Shown: positions 34,422 through 42,998, counted from the stretch's first letter. The stretch: DNA of 48,292 nucleotides from JBCCGR01 sp039029195 (GCA_039029195.1 JBCCGR010000035.1:1-48292), one strand, 5' to 3'. Notes: generated by a model not told the origin, from the letters alone. Translations and numbers: made by a program.

Positions 34422-36083
34422 ATGAGCAAATCAATTCAGGAATTTGACTACATCATCACCGGGGCCGGGTCGTCGGGCTGCGTTATTGCCAATCGATTGA
34501 CGGAGGATCCCAACGTCTCTGTGCTCGTTTTGGAGGCTGGCGGAGAAGACAAGAACCGGCTGTTTCACTGGCCCGCCGGTTTTGCAAAAATGACAAAAGG
34601 AATTGCCAGCTGGGGTTGGTCGACCGTTCCCCAAAAGCACCTGGGTGGGCGCCAGCTCTGGTTCACGCAGGCCAAGGTGATCGGTGGTGGCAGCACCATC
34701 AATGCCCAAGTCTATACGCGTGGCAATGCAAAGGACTATGACGCCTGGTCAGAAGAGGAGAGTTGCCCAGGCTGGAGTTATCGGGAGATTCTACCCTACT
34801 TCAAACGGGCAGAAGGGAACGACCGGTTTGCCGATGATTATCATGGGCATGAAGGCCCGCTGGGTGTTTCAGTTCCCAAAGGCGCTTTGCCCGTGTGCGA
34901 TGCGTTCATCCGAGCCGCTCAGCAATTTGGTATTCCATATAACCCCGATTTCAATGGCCGGCTTCAGGCAGGCGCGGGCTACTACCAGCTCACTCAGCGC
35001 GATGTTCGGCGCTCATCGGCGGCAACAGCCTTTTTGCGACCAGCCCAGTCTCGGAGAAACCTGACGGTACTGACGAATGCGCAGGCAACACGAATAATCG
35101 TTGAAAACCAGTCAGCGGTGGGCGTGGAGGTGGTTGTTGGAGGCGTGAAAAAGGTCTTTCAGGCCTCAAATGAAATTCTGGTCACCTGCGGGGCGATCGG
35201 ATCGCCGCGTTTGCTGATGTTGTCCGGCATTGGTCCGGCCAGCCACCTCGCCAGCGTTGGAGTGAAGGTTGAGCACGATTTGCCCGGCGTGGGCCAGAAC
35301 CTCCAGGACCACATCGACATTTGCGCCCTCGCGGAATGCAGTGGCCCGTACAGCTATGACGGTGTGCAACGGCTGGACAGAACCGTACTCGCTGGCCTGC
35401 AATACCTTCTCTTCAAGTCTGGGCCAGTCACGTCTTCCCTGTTTGAAACTGGAGCGTTTTGGTATGCCGATGAGGCAGCAAGATCACCGGACATCCAGTT
35501 TCACTTCGGACAGGGATCGGGAATTGAGGCCGGCATCCTGAAACTCGACAATGCAGGTATCACACTAAACAGCGCGTTTATGCGACCACGATCGCGCGGT
35601 ACTGTTTCCCTCGCATCCGCCGATCCAGATGATACGCCACTGATTGATCCAAACTATTGGTCGGATCCCTATGATCTTGAAATGTCCTTGAATGGGCTGG
35701 AGATGGCACGTGAGATTCTGCGCCAGCCCGCTCTGCAACCATTCGTCAAAAAGGAAGCGCTACCCGGGCCCCAGGTAACATCAAAGGATGACCTGATCGC
35801 TTATGCTCACCGCATGGCCAAAACGGATCATCATCCGGTTGGGACCTGTCGAATGGGTGTTGGAAAGATGGCCGTTGTCGATCCGGAACTGAAGGTGCAC
35901 GGCATCAACAATCTCAGGGTCTGCGACAGCTCCATTATGCCGACTATAAATTCATCAAACACCAATGCGCCAACCATCATGATTGGGGAAAAGGCCAGTG
36001 ACATGGTGCGCGGACTGGATCCGCTACCCGCCTCGGTTTTCCAACACGAGCGAAACGATGTGCCGGAACGCAAACTGGCTTAG
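34422..36083 (+). CDS. GMC-family FAD oxidoreductase (choline/alcohol dehydrogenase-like)
   Basis: This 553-residue flavoprotein starts with the FAD dinucleotide motif YIITGAGSSGC. It continues with the GMC signatures AKVIGGGSTINAQVYTRGN and ILVTCGAIGSPRLLMLSGIG and the C-terminal HHPVGTCRMG and NSSNTNAPTIMIGEKASDM regions, which carry the active-site His and Asn. Family members oxidise choline, polyethylene glycol, sugars or other alcohols. It stands alone between edd and a convergent small gene and has its own inverted repeat upstream. There is no strong ribosome site. The aldehyde dehydrogenases at 24.6-30 kb could act on its product, but that is speculation. Confidence 0.9.
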   Translation: MSKSIQEFDYIITGAGSSGCVIANRLTEDPNVSVLVLEAGGEDKNRLFHWPAGFAKMTKGIASWGWSTVPQKHLGGRQLWFTQAKVIGGGSTINAQVYTRGNAKDYDAWSEEESCPGWSYREILPYFKRAEGNDRFADDYHGHEGPLGVSVPKGALPVCDAFIRAAQQFGIPYNPDFNGRLQAGAGYYQLTQRDVRRSSAATAFLRPAQSRRNLTVLTNAQATRIIVENQSAVGVEVVVGGVKKVFQASNEILVTCGAIGSPRLLMLSGIGPASHLASVGVKVEHDLPGVGQNLQDHIDICALAECSGPYSYDGVQRLDRTVLAGLQYLLFKSGPVTSSLFETGAFWYADEAARSPDIQFHFGQGSGIEAGILKLDNAGITLNSAFMRPRSRGTVSLASADPDDTPLIDPNYWSDPYDLEMSLNGLEMAREILRQPALQPFVKKEALPGPQVTSKDDLIAYAHRMAKTDHHPVGTCRMGVGKMAVVDPELKVHGINNLRVCDSSIMPTINSSNTNAPTIMIGEKASDMVRGLDPLPASVFQHERNDVPERKLA

Positions 36084-36114
36084 ATACGCTTGATCTGTTC
36101 GCACTCTTATCAAA

Positions 36115-36144
36115 TCGGCCGGAGCACCCTCAGGCCCCGGCCGA
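36115..36144. terminator. Inverted repeat between convergent genes
   Basis: Perfect eight-base arms (TCGGCCGG and CCGGCCGA) flank a 14-base loop, between the GMC gene end (36083) and the convergent small gene end (36156). There is no T tract on either strand, so it may be a weak or factor-assisted bidirectional terminator. Confidence 0.4.
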
Positions 36145-36155
36145 AACGGCAATAT

Positions 36156-36422
36156 TCAGTACGCGCGCAACCCGGACCGAAGCGCGGCACCTTGCCGTCT
36201 GGAGAACCAGGGAAAAATGGCTGGAGTGTCAGATTGGTTGGCTGAAATAACACGCTCATCAACTTCCAGCGAAGTCAGATACGCTTCCTGCCCTTCAAAA
36301 AACTGATCAAGCTCTTGATGAAATTCAGCCCAGGACTGGATTCGGTGACCAGACTGTGCCGGTAAAATCTCGAGTCCAGCTCCTCTCGCCCGTGGAGCGT
36401 TCAGTTTCAATTTTGCGTCCAT
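36156..36422 (-). CDS. Hypothetical 88-residue protein
   Basis: I do not recognise this protein. It is small and soluble-looking, with a basic start (MDAKLKLNAPRARGAG), a central helix with several aromatic and acidic residues (SWAEFHQELDQFFEGQEAYL), and a C-terminus rich in Arg (WFSRRQGAALRSGLRAY). There is no signal peptide or membrane segment. ATG 36422 is well supported by GAGGGAGGCG just upstream. A pair of 11-base direct repeats lies 68-88 bases upstream, suggesting that it is a regulated gene of its own. Confidence 0.65.
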   Translation of the reverse strand: MDAKLKLNAPRARGAGLEILPAQSGHRIQSWAEFHQELDQFFEGQEAYLTSLEVDERVISANQSDTPAIFPWFSRRQGAALRSGLRAY

Positions 36423-36489
36423 AACTTCGCCTCCCTCTGACAAAACTGGTTGCATACAAGTTCAGTGTAGGAGAAGACTGCGAAATCGG

Positions 36490-36510
36490 GCGTGAATTCA
36501 GCGTGAATTC
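36490..36510 (-). promoter_or_regulatory. Direct repeat GCGTGAATTC x2 at 11-base spacing
   Basis: GCGTGAATTC occurs at 36490-36499 and again at 36501-36510, one helical turn apart, in the 182-base gap upstream of the 88-residue gene. On the minus strand this reads GAATTCACGC twice, with further TTCACG-like copies nearby (36523-36554). Tandem 11-base repeats are the usual footprint of OmpR/PhoB-type response regulators. Which regulator acts here is unknown. Confidence 0.45.
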
Positions 36511-36604
36511 TGGAACGCTCTCACGTGAAATGCGCACAAAATTCACGAAACGGTCAGTAAACGGGTCCGGCGATTGGGCTCCAACCGTCGGGAGGATGCT
36601 TCGG

Positions 36605-37159
36605 TCAGTGACCGTCTTCCTCACATTTCAGGTACGGATCATAAACCCAACCTACGGCATTGTCCGAAGGATCGCGCCATGCAAGGGCCCACGGTTTGCC
36701 ACGCCGCATCGAGATGCTCTCGACACGAACGACCTGCCCGTTGCGAATTGAACCGACGAGATCGCCACCCGGTGTCGCACGAATATTGAGCGGCGTGCCA
36801 GTGGGATCCGTCACGCGACATCGCACCGGATTGTCAGCGCGCGCTGTCAGCAAATCCCGGTTGCACGTGAGATAGCGACCAAACACATAGCCCGACTCTT
36901 CTGACAGAACAGCTGAATTGGCATCAAACCGGCCTACTCGAGCCCAAGTCTGATTGCCGACAGTCTGATGATCGATGAACTCCAGCCGGGTACCGTTGAC
37001 CGCTGAACCTATGATCTTGCCTTTCGGTGCGCTGCGAATGTTGAGCGGAGTTCCTGTTGGATCAACCACAGTGCAAACCGGATTTCCGCCACAAGCAAGC
37101 GCGGGAATTGACGAACCCGCCGCAATCAACCCTGCAAAAGCTACTGTTTTCCAAGCCAT
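36605..37159 (-). CDS. Secreted protein with two bacterial SH3 domains
   Basis: This 184-residue protein has a Sec signal peptide (MAWKTVAFAGLIAAGSSIPA, cut near ALA) and two SH3b-type modules (about 28-98 and 112-180). Each opens with the same pattern, C-x-V-x-DPTGTPLNIR followed by AP or TP and a Gly turn. Cys pairs in each module (CTVVDP/TCNRD; CRVTDP/LKCEE) suggest disulfides. GGAGGGAACGA gives a strong ribosome site at ATG 37159. Such proteins often bind peptidoglycan or peptides in the periplasm. No enzymatic domain is attached. Confidence 0.85.
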   Translation of the reverse strand: MAWKTVAFAGLIAAGSSIPALACGGNPVCTVVDPTGTPLNIRSAPKGKIIGSAVNGTRLEFIDHQTVGNQTWARVGRFDANSAVLSEESGYVFGRYLTCNRDLLTARADNPVRCRVTDPTGTPLNIRATPGGDLVGSIRNGQVVRVESISMRRGKPWALAWRDPSDNAVGWVYDPYLKCEEDGH

Positions 37160-37206
37160 TCGTTCCCTCCTCGACAGCGCCTATGGTCAGTTTGACCATG
37201 CACACC

Positions 37207-38256
37207 TCATGGTACACTAAATTCATCGTCGAGCGACAGGGGCCCGGAAATCAGATTGCCAGCATAGAGTTGATCCAGATCGACTGACCCATCGGATTTC
37301 ACGGGCCCAATTGATGCAACGATCCCTGCAAGCCACTCCCTATGCGCACGCGTGGCCATAGCTCCCTCAACAGCGCTAACCGCCTGAAACTGGATCTCAG
37401 CGCCAGGCCCCAGCCTGCCAAGTTTACCCAGATCGCATGAAAGAACGGTTGCTATTTTAGGATAGCCTCCCGACGTTTGCCGATCAGACAGCAGGACTAT
37501 TGGCTGACCGGTGCCAGGCACCTGAATTGCGCCACTGACTATTCCGTCCGATGTGATGTTGAACCCCTTCCGGTGTTCAAGAACCGGACCATCCAGGCGC
37601 ATTCCCATGCGATCGGCAAACTGTGAAACGGTCCAGCTCGAATTCAAGAAAGTCTCGAGAGATCGATCCGCGAAGTAATCATCCTGAGGGCCAAGTACAA
37701 CGCGAACCGAACCGGTGCTGGAGGGCTCATAGCGCACTTCAAGGCCGGATTGCGCCTCAGATCGGTGCTGCGGATTGCTCAGCGACAGCACGCTACACAC
37801 TTCAACTGCTTTGCCGTCCCACCCGCCAAAACCTGATTTCAGGTCGGTCGACTGACTGCCCATTATTGAAGATTGCTCAAACCCACCTCCAACAGCGAGG
37901 TAGGCGGTCGTCGATTCGCGCAAGGCACCGATCGAAACCTTGTCGCCTTTATGAAGCCAGTAAGAGCGGTTGGACACCAACGGGATTGATTCGGAATCTC
38001 TGGTGATCTGCCCAGCAATCGCAGCACCGCAGATGGCGATCTCGACAGACTTAGCTTCAACACTGAATCTCGGGCCCAGAAACCGCATCTCGAGAGCACC
38101 TCGGTCAGAGGTATTGCCGACGAGGTGATTGGCAATTGCCAACGAATCCTTGTCCAATGCGCCCGAAACCGGCACGCCAAACCGCTGAAATCCCCAGCGA
38201 CCGGCGTCCTGAAGCGTGGTCGAAACTCCCGACTCTATGATGCGAATGGCATTCAT
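37207..38256 (-). CDS. pxpC: 5-oxoprolinase subunit PxpC (biotin-dependent carboxyltransferase/KipA family)
   Basis: This 349-residue protein shows the family's FGVPVSGALDKDSLAIANHLVG, RMGMRLDGP, DGIVSGAIQVPGTGQPIVL and TSGGYPKIATV. Together with PxpA and PxpB it forms the ATP-dependent bacterial 5-oxoprolinase, which opens pyroglutamate to glutamate. ATG 38256 overlaps the pxpB stop as ATGA. The adjacent pxpA lies on the opposite strand. Confidence 0.93.
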   Translation of the reverse strand: MNAIRIIESGVSTTLQDAGRWGFQRFGVPVSGALDKDSLAIANHLVGNTSDRGALEMRFLGPRFSVEAKSVEIAICGAAIAGQITRDSESIPLVSNRSYWLHKGDKVSIGALRESTTAYLAVGGGFEQSSIMGSQSTDLKSGFGGWDGKAVEVCSVLSLSNPQHRSEAQSGLEVRYEPSSTGSVRVVLGPQDDYFADRSLETFLNSSWTVSQFADRMGMRLDGPVLEHRKGFNITSDGIVSGAIQVPGTGQPIVLLSDRQTSGGYPKIATVLSCDLGKLGRLGPGAEIQFQAVSAVEGAMATRAHREWLAGIVASIGPVKSDGSVDLDQLYAGNLISGPLSLDDEFSVP

Positions 38257-38987
38257 TGCAGAGCTTCCCGTTCCGCAATCCATTCACCTGCACCGACGGC
38301 TGCAGCAATCTTCTCAAACTCCGTCCGTGGCACTGGTTGAAACTTCACCTTGTCGCCGGGCGCCAAAAGTGCCGGCTCTGCTCCGTTTGTGGAAAACAAC
38401 GGTACAGGTGTCCGGGCAAGCAGATTCCATCCTCCAGGGCTTTCAACCGGGTAGATCACGCTGAGCCCGACAGCGGTAGCGACAGATCCCTTTGGAACCG
38501 TGACACGGGGATTGGCCCGGCGCGGCAGATTGAGGCTGTCGGGAAGGTTTCCGAGATAGGGGTGCCCAGGCAAAAATCCGATCATATAGACATGAAAAGT
38601 CTGCTCTGAATGAATCGCAATCACCTCATCAACTGACAGTCCAGTTTGTTCCGCGACATCCACCTGGTCAGGGCCAAATTCCGGCTCATAGCAGGCGGGC
38701 AGAACAAAGCTGCGATTTGAAAGTGTTGCAGAATTAACGTTGGCGATCAGTTGAGCAATCTGATCCCTCACCGCATCGCTGTGGGTCATCAGCGGGTCAA
38801 ACTGAACCATCAAAGATCGAAAGCTGGGGGCCGTCTCAACAAGCCCTGCAATATCCGCGTCATTGACCACTGCATCCAGGGCCACAACCCTCTCACTGAT
38901 GGCGCGATCCACGCTTTCACCGAATTGCACAAGCAAGGCCGCTTCACCCAACGGCAAGAAGATCGGATTGTCAGACAGAGTGCGCAC
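38253..38987 (-). CDS. pxpB: 5-oxoprolinase subunit PxpB (KipI family)
   Basis: This 244-residue protein has the two-domain KipI layout: N-terminal FLPLGEAALLVQFGESVD, then SFRSLMVQFDP, and a cyclophilin-like C-terminal domain with MIGFLPGHPYLGNLPDSL, RVTVPKGSVATAV and SPGGWNLLARTPVPLF. The likely start is GTG 38987, with AAAGG just before it. It is co-translated with pxpC and divergent from pxpA across 93 bases. Confidence 0.92.
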   Translation of the reverse strand: MRTLSDNPIFLPLGEAALLVQFGESVDRAISERVVALDAVVNDADIAGLVETAPSFRSLMVQFDPLMTHSDAVRDQIAQLIANVNSATLSNRSFVLPACYEPEFGPDQVDVAEQTGLSVDEVIAIHSEQTFHVYMIGFLPGHPYLGNLPDSLNLPRRANPRVTVPKGSVATAVGLSVIYPVESPGGWNLLARTPVPLFSTNGAEPALLAPGDKVKFQPVPRTEFEKIAAAVGAGEWIAEREALQ

Positions 38988-39080
38988 CCTTTTCGAATCT
39001 GCAACAATTGAGACGATGACATATCATCGAAGCGAATTTAAGCTTTGCTGTTCTCGCATATCGAGCAACCAGGGAATTCC

Positions 39081-39845
39081 ATGAAGATCAATATCAACGC
39101 CGACCTGTCTGAGGGCTTTGGCGCGTACGACATCGGTGCCGATTCGCAATTGCTCGACATCGTGGCCTCTGCAAATGTTGCTTGCGGTATGCACGGCGGC
39201 GACCCCGGCATCATGCGTGAAACGCTGATGATAGCGGCCGAACGGGGCGTCTCCGTCGGTGCTCACCCCGGTTTCAATGATCTTTGGGGATTTGGACGGC
39301 GTCAGATTGATATGAAGCCCGATGATCTGGAGTATCTGGTCGCCTATCAGATCGGCGCAATCATGGGCATGGCAAACTATGCCGGCATTGCCGTCACCCA
39401 CGTGAAAGCGCACGGCGCTTTGAACAATATGGCTTGTGTTCGCAGCGACTATGCTGAAGCCATCGCCACGGCAATCAAGACGGTGGACGACACTCTGATC
39501 AGTCTGGTGATGCCGGGAACCGAACTTGAGAAAGCCTCTCAGAAATATGGTCTGACTATCGGTCGCGAAGCCTTCATCGACAGAACCTATGAGGATGATT
39601 GGACTCTGACACCGCGAAAGCTGGCCGGATCAGTGATTAAGGATCCTGATCTCGCCGCGCGACGGGCCGTTGAAATGGTCACGAATGGTGGCATTCAGGC
39701 GCGTTCGGGAGAAGTTTTGCCCATCGAGTTTGATTCTCTTTGTGTGCATGGCGACGAACCCACTTCGGTCGCAGTGGCCAAGGCTTGTTACGACGCCTTG
39801 ACGGGTGCAGGCGTGGAAATTGTGCCTCTGCCAGAATTGGTCTGA
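39081..39845 (+). CDS. pxpA: 5-oxoprolinase subunit PxpA (LamB/YcsF family)
   Basis: This 254-residue TIM-barrel subunit carries the family hallmarks INADLSEGFGAYDIG, VACGMHGGDPGIM, GAHPGFNDLWGFGRR, HVKAHGALNNM and the closing SLCVHGDEPTSVAVA. ATG 39081 has AGGGAA ahead of it. It completes the PxpABC set but runs opposite to pxpBC, so a shared bidirectional promoter region (38988-39080) is likely. The trans-3-hydroxyproline-dehydratase-like gene follows after 44 bases. Confidence 0.94.
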   Translation: MKININADLSEGFGAYDIGADSQLLDIVASANVACGMHGGDPGIMRETLMIAAERGVSVGAHPGFNDLWGFGRRQIDMKPDDLEYLVAYQIGAIMGMANYAGIAVTHVKAHGALNNMACVRSDYAEAIATAIKTVDDTLISLVMPGTELEKASQKYGLTIGREAFIDRTYEDDWTLTPRKLAGSVIKDPDLAARRAVEMVTNGGIQARSGEVLPIEFDSLCVHGDEPTSVAVAKACYDALTGAGVEIVPLPELV

Positions 39846-39889
39846 AATCCCCTGAATCCGGCTTCATGATTGTGTTTCGATAGGCTGCA

Positions 39890-40918
39890 ATGAAAAGCAA
39901 AAACATCATTCATACGGTTTCCTGCCATACTGAGGGCGAAGTGGGCGATGTTATCGTTGCCGGTGTTGCACCACCGCCCGGAGAAACGCTCTGGGAACAG
40001 CGTTCATTCATTGCCAAAGACCAGTCGCTGAGAAATCTCATGCTGAATGAGCCGCGCGGCGGGGTGTTTCGTCATGTCAATCTGCTGGTTCCACCGAAGC
40101 ACCCTGACGCGGATATTGGTTTCATTATCATGGAACCGGAAGACACGCCGCCAATGTCAGGTTCAAACTCTATTTGCGTGTCCTGCGTTGTTCTGGAAAC
40201 CGGAATTGTTGAGGTCGAGGAGCCGGTCACGACATTGATGCTTGAAGCCCCCGGTGGGCTGGTTCGCGTGGAAGCAAAATGTTCAAACGGACAGGTAGAC
40301 ACGATATCCGTTACCAATGTGCCCTCTTTCGCGGACAAGCTTGGTGTGCCTCTGGAGGTTCCGTCCCTCGGCACGATCACCGTCGACACCGCATTTGGTG
40401 GCGACAGTTTTGTTGTTGTCGATGCCGCCGATACGGGCTTTGAGATTGTCGCTGAGGAAGCTGCCGACATCGCCCGATTGGGTGTTGAGATCACCAACGC
40501 GGCCAATGAACAGATTGGCTTTTCTCACCCTGAAAATCCGGATTGGGATCATATCTCGTTTTGCCTCTTTGCCGGAAAGCTCAGCAAAACCGATACAGGT
40601 TTTGCCGCCCGCTCAGCCGTTGCCATTCAGCCCGGAAAAGTGGATCGCTCACCCACCGGAACGGCGGTGTCTGCGCGCCTGGCGCTGATGCACGCCTGCC
40701 AGAAAATTGAACCAGGGCAAATATTGGATGCTCGCTCCATTATTGGATCGAGATTCACTGGCACAATCGTTGAAACAACCACAGTCTGTGGGCGTCCAGC
40801 GATTGTTCCGAAAATCTCCGGTCGCGCCTGGGTCACTGGAACCCACCAACACATGGTCGACCCCCGCGATCCGTGGCCGCAAGGTTACCGCCTCACCGAT
40901 ACATGGGGGATGAATTGA
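39890..40918 (+). CDS. Proline racemase family protein, trans-3-hydroxy-L-proline dehydratase-like
   Basis: This 342-residue protein has the proline-racemase fold (HTVSCHTEGEVGDVIVAGV, NEPRGGVFRHVNLLVPPKHP, GFIIMEPEDTPPMSGSN). The two catalytic positions are Ser90 (MSGSN in place of MCGHN) and Thr256 (DRSPTGTAVSA in place of the usual Cys). In this family Cys/Cys marks racemases and epimerases, while a Thr at the second site is known from trans-3-hydroxy-L-proline dehydratases, so dehydration is the better call. The product of that reaction would be pyrroline-2-carboxylate. It is followed by an SMP-30 gene after one base. Confidence 0.85.
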   Translation: MKSKNIIHTVSCHTEGEVGDVIVAGVAPPPGETLWEQRSFIAKDQSLRNLMLNEPRGGVFRHVNLLVPPKHPDADIGFIIMEPEDTPPMSGSNSICVSCVVLETGIVEVEEPVTTLMLEAPGGLVRVEAKCSNGQVDTISVTNVPSFADKLGVPLEVPSLGTITVDTAFGGDSFVVVDAADTGFEIVAEEAADIARLGVEITNAANEQIGFSHPENPDWDHISFCLFAGKLSKTDTGFAARSAVAIQPGKVDRSPTGTAVSARLALMHACQKIEPGQILDARSIIGSRFTGTIVETTTVCGRPAIVPKISGRAWVTGTHQHMVDPRDPWPQGYRLTDTWGMN

Positions 40919-40919
40919 G

Positions 40920-41822
40920 ATGTCTTTTTTTGAAGTCGTAAAGCCCGAGTTCGCGACTTTTGTCTTACACAATGCACCAGTCAAACAACTGGCCAGCGGG
41001 TTTGACTGGGCCGAGGGTCCAGTCTGGTTTGGCGATGCGAACTGTTTATTGTTCTCGGACATTCCGAACAATCGGATCATGCGCTGGACGCCTGGAGTTG
41101 GCATCTCCATCTACCGGGAACCCTCCAACTTCACCAATGGTCACACACGAGACCATCAGGGCCGATTGATTTCCTGTGAGCACGGAGGGCGCCGGGTCAC
41201 TCGAACGGAACATGACGGTTCAATCAGTGTTTTGGCTGAAGGATTCGAGGGCAAATCGCTCAATTCACCCAATGATGTTGTGGTGAAGTCTGACGGTTCC
41301 ATCTGGTTCACCGATCCACACTACGGAATCATGACCAACTATGAAGGGTACAAATCAGAGCAAGAACTCCCCTGCAACGTCTACCGGGTCGATCCAAAAT
41401 CTGGGAAGATCGATGCCGTCATCACCGAGATGGATTGCCCTAACGGCCTTGCCTTCTCTCCCGACGAGTCAAAACTCTATGTTGCTGACACAGGGGCAAT
41501 GTTTTCCCGGACTGCAGATCGGCACATTCGGGTTTTCGACATTGACGAAAACGGGCAACCGCAGAACGGGAGGAAATTTCACACCATCGCACCTGGTGTT
41601 TCGGATGGACTTCGCCTCGACACAGATGGCAATATCTGGTCCTCAGCAGCAGATGGCGTCCATTGCATCAATCCTGCCGGGGAACTGATGGGAAAGATAT
41701 TGGTGCCCGAGCTGGTTTCCAACGTGTGTTTCGGCGGCAGAGGCAAGCATGTTCTCTACATCACCGCGACCACCGGCGTTTACAGCGTTGCCCTGAATCG
41801 ACAGGGCGTTCAGAGACCTTAG
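40920..41822 (+). CDS. SMP-30/gluconolactonase/LRE-family lactonase
   Basis: This 300-residue beta-propeller hydrolase has the family metal-site stretches GFDWAEGPVWFGDANCLLFS, NSPNDVVVKSDGSIWFTDP, MDCPNGLAFSPDESKLYVAD and DGLRLDTDGNIWSS. Members open sugar lactones or organophosphates using a divalent metal. It begins one base after the racemase-family gene and is probably co-transcribed with pxpA. A cleaved lactone of a hydroxylated amino acid or sugar acid is possible; the substrate is unknown. Confidence 0.9.
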   Translation: MSFFEVVKPEFATFVLHNAPVKQLASGFDWAEGPVWFGDANCLLFSDIPNNRIMRWTPGVGISIYREPSNFTNGHTRDHQGRLISCEHGGRRVTRTEHDGSISVLAEGFEGKSLNSPNDVVVKSDGSIWFTDPHYGIMTNYEGYKSEQELPCNVYRVDPKSGKIDAVITEMDCPNGLAFSPDESKLYVADTGAMFSRTADRHIRVFDIDENGQPQNGRKFHTIAPGVSDGLRLDTDGNIWSSAADGVHCINPAGELMGKILVPELVSNVCFGGRGKHVLYITATTGVYSVALNRQGVQRP

Positions 41823-41830
41823 AGCCGTTC

Positions 41831-41856
41831 CCCTTCTGATGGAATCATCAAAAGGG
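41831..41856. terminator. Hairpin between convergent SMP-30 and 2OG-oxygenase genes
   Basis: A stem CCCTT-c-TGATG pairs with CATCA-a-AAGGG around a GAAT loop, with one mismatch, in the 55-base gap between two convergent stop codons. The outer GTTCC/GGAAC arms extend the dyad. It may terminate from both sides, but there is no clear T tract. Confidence 0.5.
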
Positions 41857-41877
41857 AAAGGAACCGCGACACGCACT

Positions 41878-42828
41878 CTAAAACGTCTTTGGTTTGTGCC
41901 TGTCATAGGCCGCTTCAAGTTCACCACGCAGAAATGAACCAAAATTGACGGGTTCAAATTGCGGAGCGCCTGCTCCAGGCAACGGCGCGAGGTCGAGGCT
42001 GACATGCGGGTCAAAGAAAAACGGACAGGAATATCGTTCGCGACCTGATCGATTGATCACGCGATGCGGTGTCGACTTCAATCGACCATTGGTCATGCGG
42101 TGAAGCATATCGCCCACATTGACCACAAAACTCCCCGGTACCACCGGCGCATCAACCCAATTTCCCGATGGCGTTTGAACCTGAAGTCCACCGACGTCAT
42201 CCTGAGCCAAGATGGTGAGACAGCCGAAGTCTGTATGCGGTGCCGATCCAAAAACATCCTGGGGTGTCATGGCCGGCATTGGCGGATAGTGGAGCAGACG
42301 CAGCCAGATTGTTGGCGTGTCAAACGACGCCAGCGCCGAATATTCCGTCACTCCGACCGATTCCAGCGCCAACCGCATGAGTTTGCGGCCGAGGTCTGAA
42401 AGGGCACGCTCGTAGGACTCCAGCGTTTCGCGAAAACCCTCAAGTTCCGGCCATTGGTTCGGACCTGACAGGTAAATGTCCGGATCTTCCTCCGCATCCT
42501 CCCGCATCATCATGAAACTTGCGGACTGGTTGGGTTTCTTCACCTCGGCAAGCTTCGAGTTCACATCTGTTGACGTGTTGATGGCAATGTATCCACGATG
42601 AATGTGGTTCAGGGCCACCGCGTTCTTGTCGGTCGCAGGCAGTGCGTGAAACTTTTTGGACGCGTCAAACACGGCGCCAATAAGAGACTGGTCAACTCCG
42701 TGATTGATCACGTAGCCGAACCCGCTCTCGCCATACGCGGCAAGAAAATCGCCGCGAAGGTCAGTACAATCGCCACCGCTGATGAGAGGGGCTAAATCAA
42801 GAACCGGGATTTCGGAGAATTCACTCAT
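41878..42828 (-). CDS. 2-oxoglutarate/Fe(II)-dependent oxygenase (isopenicillin-N-synthase-like)
   Basis: This 316-residue oxygenase has an N-terminal DIOX_N region (IPVLDLAPLISGG, GFGYVINHGVD) and a C-terminal jelly-roll with iron ligands H198, D200 (APHTDFGCL) and H255 (STPHRVIN). The 2-oxoglutarate Arg-Ser pair is in RYSCPFFF. It should hydroxylate or desaturate a small molecule. ATG 42828 is chosen by alignment of MSEFSEIPVLDL; further ATGs lie upstream. It is convergent with the SMP-30 gene and close to the hydroxyproline-type enzyme, so an amino-acid-derived substrate is plausible but unproved. Confidence 0.9.
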   Translation of the reverse strand: MSEFSEIPVLDLAPLISGGDCTDLRGDFLAAYGESGFGYVINHGVDQSLIGAVFDASKKFHALPATDKNAVALNHIHRGYIAINTSTDVNSKLAEVKKPNQSASFMMMREDAEEDPDIYLSGPNQWPELEGFRETLESYERALSDLGRKLMRLALESVGVTEYSALASFDTPTIWLRLLHYPPMPAMTPQDVFGSAPHTDFGCLTILAQDDVGGLQVQTPSGNWVDAPVVPGSFVVNVGDMLHRMTNGRLKSTPHRVINRSGRERYSCPFFFDPHVSLDLAPLPGAGAPQFEPVNFGSFLRGELEAAYDRHKPKTF

Positions 42829-42924
42829 GACTGAACCCATGGCAGGCATGACCAAGTCGTGTCACCACAAATCTCACGCTCGTTGGATAATGCGTCGCGA
42901 TATACAATGAGCTCGCGACGAAAT

Positions 42925-42998
42925 TGGAGGCCTCGCCCGGAATCGAACCGGGGTGCAAGGATTTGCAGTCCTCTGCGTAACCACTCCGCCACGAGGCC
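42925..42998 (-). tRNA. tRNA-Cys (anticodon GCA)
   Basis: The minus strand folds as a cloverleaf: acceptor arms GGCCTCG and CGAGGCC, anticodon loop CTGCAAA with GCA, T-loop GGTTCGAATCC, U discriminator as expected for Cys, and an encoded CCA. Length is 74 bases including CCA. Confidence 0.97.
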
